Below, piece by piece: positions 5,708-7,125 of a stretch of 7,125 nucleotides of DNA. A program made the position numbers and the translations under genes. Below the pieces are notes generated by a model. It ran no database searches and was not told the DNA's origin. It saw nothing but the letters and a program-made list of their open reading frames with translations. Every line of letters begins with the position of its first letter. Positions within the stretch are counted from its first letter, which is position 1. Origin of the DNA: Bacteroidales bacterium UBA5287 (GTDB taxonomy: Bacteria; Bacteroidota; Bacteroidia; Bacteroidales; Dysgonomonadaceae); contig DHSL01000070.1 of NCBI GenBank assembly GCA_002411345.1, positions 1-7,125 on the forward strand. Direction: 5' to 3'.

Positions 5708-6465
5708 TTAATAATTTTGATATTTATGGTTTATAGTAACCGTGTAAGCGCCGTTGGTTAAAGTCGTCCACAAGGTCCGGCCAAAAGTTCCAGCAGCATC
5801 ATGTGCAGAAAATTCGCCTCGGGATCTAGCACTAGTAGTTCTATTATAATCAATATAACCATTATGAGAATCCATAAATGCTGGGAACAATGAACGTGCA
5901 GTTGTACGTGCGGTATTAATTTGTACATACCCTAGACCATACTCATAATCTGTAAAAAGATGAAACTCGGCAGCTTTATAAACACCATAATAATCACTTT
6001 GGAAATCATCTGTAGCATAATATATGGAACCCGGAGGATCTCGTAATATAGAATCAGAGTTATTTGTTTTTGTCGTTTTAGAAGAGAGTACAATAAAGCT
6101 CCCATCATTAAATTCAATTATTTTTGATTCATTTTCACCAATACTATAATTAACTTTATTTGTTTTTTGAGCTTTTATACATTCAAGTGAAAATAATATT
6201 CCGCTGCTAAGGCTGGATTCTCACTCAACATTTGTTGAAATTGTTTTGATTCTGGTAAATTTTCCGCCTCTAAGATTTTCCCTTCTTTCACCAACGCAAG
6301 GACCTTTTGGGAAATTATTTTAGATTGTTTCTGAATTGACGCCAAATCAATATTATTATTTTCACTTTCTGTAGCTGCTAAGCAAGAAGATGCCATCATA
6401 AAAGTTAAACTGATTGCTACCATTAGAATAATACTTAAACGCTTTATATTATATTCATAATTCAT
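5708..6465 (-). pseudogene. Secreted protein of unknown function, split by a one-base frameshift
   Basis: The gene starts at ATG 6463-6465 behind a very strong AGGAGG, 7 nt away. The first frame gives 96 aa: a signal peptide (hydrophobic core about residues 11-26, likely cut after SSCLA) and a charged helical stretch, SKIISQKVLALVKEGKILEA, that looks like a pro-region. It stops at 6175. From about 6220 the next frame is open without a stop to TAA at 5708-5710, adding about 158 residues: IEFNDGSFIVLSSKT, YYATDDFQSDYYGVYKAAEF, DYEYGLGYVQINTARTTARS, and finally FGRTLWTTLTNGAYTVTINH. Joining the two near 6185 restores one protein of about 252 aa, and loss of one base explains the break. No slippery heptamer is present there, so programmed frameshifting is unlikely; a mutation or sequencing error remains. 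The frames at 5708-5890 and 5932-6117 are not separate genes. Family not recognised. Confidence 0.75.
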
Positions 6466-6533
6466 GCTATTACCTCCTCTTTCGTAAGGTTAATTAAACG
6501 ATTAATTTTTACAGCAATTGCGGAGTTAATCAA

Positions 6534-6562
6534 ATTACACCCATAGAACCACCCACCAGCAA
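6534..6562 (-). promoter_or_regulatory. Candidate sigma-A promoter of the exported-protein cluster
   Basis: Minus-strand TTGCTG (6557-6562) and TGTAAT (6534-6539) are 17 bp apart, and transcription would start near 6527, about 60 nt before the first gene. An alternative nearby is TTGATT with TAAAAA 16 bp on. The matches are moderate in AT-rich DNA. Confidence 0.3.
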
Positions 6563-6845
6563 AAAATTCTACATGTCGTTATACTGTGTGATTATTGCCT
6601 ATTTTGTTATACCCGGGCTATTTGAAGTATTCTGTATATCCTACTGATACCAACTCTTAGCTACTCTTTACTTATTACATTTATCTCTTATGCATGATTT
6701 AGATTTCGAAATAAACCTCCTTCCCAAATTATATGTACTTTTCCTGTGGCCACAGTGAAATATTGGTATGCTTATATAGTACTATCTTAATTATTAAATT
6801 AATACATAATTTCCCATTTAATACATCAAGCAGTCTAGAAACTAC

Positions 6846-6954
6846 ATATTGGGGCCTGAATGACACGAATCATGGATTAGCAACTAATTAATAATGCTGA
6901 AAACTAAAAAACGTCACATTTAGGCTAATATATGTTATTTTCAGGCCCATATAT
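6846..6954. repeat. Short segment bounded by inverted repeats, MITE-like
   Basis: The left boundary ATATTGGGGCCTGAA and the right boundary, read on the other strand, ATATATGGGCCTGAA match at 13 of 15 positions. The core is GGGCCTGAA at 6852-6860 and TTCAGGCCC at 6940-6948. The enclosed ~110 bp is AT-rich and codes for nothing. This is the shape of a small non-autonomous transposable element, but no target duplication is clear and one copy cannot prove it. Confidence 0.35.
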
Positions 6955-7125
6955 CAATTATTCAGGATTATGCGAAGGAGAAAGCAAGATATTGTAGAAT
7001 AATGAATTTATATCAGGAAAATTAATGGCGGATATAGATGTGCGTTATTCAATGGTATATTGCTTTATTGATACCGTTGAGGCTGATTAAGCACCCGTGT
7101 AGATGGTAATAATCTCCATAAGAAA

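Larger units (their letters stand above)
6466..7125. other. Gene-free region upstream of the exported-protein cluster
   Basis: No convincing gene on either strand. It holds the promoter candidates of the cluster (6534-6562), an orphan minus-strand Shine-Dalgarno GGAAGGAGG (about 6717-6725) with no start codon at a usable distance, a 12-bp perfect palindrome CTGTGGCCACAG (6744-6755), and a small inverted-repeat segment at 6846-6954. Near the right end a plus-strand frame of about 28 codons (ending YCFIDTVEAD before TAA at about 7090) may be a gene fragment but cannot be assigned. Confidence 0.5.

Noticed and set aside
5932..6117. 61-aa minus-strand frame
   Set aside because: It overlaps, in another frame, the C-terminal part of the frameshifted secreted protein, which has more natural residue composition.
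6175..6225. Programmed -1 frameshift in the secreted protein gene
   Set aside because: No X-XXY-YYZ slippery heptamer lies in the overlap before the stop; the A-rich run (CAAAAAAC) is downstream of it. A mutation or sequencing error is simpler.
6462..6578. Minus-strand frame of about 38 codons (containing FFAGGWFYGCNLINS) overlapping the start of the 6465 gene
   Set aside because: It looks faintly bacteriocin-like and would be coupled to the next gene through TGA/ATG overlap, but it has no ATG or GTG and no ribosome site; its last residues only translate the next gene's ribosome site.
1..7125. CRISPR array, tRNA, rRNA or riboswitch
   Set aside because: No regularly spaced repeats, no cloverleaf with a TTCGAATC-type arm, and no recognisable aptamer core was seen on either strand.

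Overview
The window looks like an accessory, partly decayed stretch of the chromosome of a low-GC, endospore-forming Bacillota species. The reasons are AT-rich DNA, strong AGGAGG-type ribosome sites, a CotA-type spore-coat laccase with a sigma-K-like promoter, Gram-positive lipoprotein and signal-peptide architecture, and IS3-family debris. I cannot name the genus. Apart from the IS remnant, all recognisable genes lie on the minus strand.

Layout, left to right. (1) 1-186: an unidentified reading-frame tail and a perfect 14-bp hairpin that terminates the laccase gene. (2) 187-1776 (-): an intact multicopper oxidase of the CotA/bilirubin-oxidase type, the only gene here with a confident biochemical function. 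(3) 1786-2076: the laccase promoter, then an unexplained GC-richer block. (4) 2077-2667 (-) a lipoprotein, and 2818-3342 (-) a membrane-anchored protein with an N-terminal helix. Between them lies an orphan plus-strand reading frame (2673-2855). (5) 3383-4238 (+): the wreck of an IS3-family element whose transposase has lost two of its three catalytic residues and is frameshifted. Its right end abuts the truncated start of a second, different IS3-type orfA on the opposite strand (4239-4337), so this is an IS-on-IS scar. (6) 4338-4726: no gene, several inverted repeats. (7) 4727-6465 (-): three consecutive genes for small exported proteins of unknown function. The last (5203-4727) is intact. 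The middle one (5682-5281) is its paralogue but carries a stop and a deletion. The first (6465-5708) is split by a one-base frameshift. (8) 6466-7125: no convincing gene; a short MITE-like inverted-repeat segment and an orphan Shine-Dalgarno.

The genes do not form one obvious pathway. The laccase would act in the spore coat. The remaining products are predicted to be exported or membrane-attached. The most interesting item is the exported-protein cluster: two tandem copies of an unrecognised family with a GCEVYC motif, next to a larger secreted protein, two of the three being broken.
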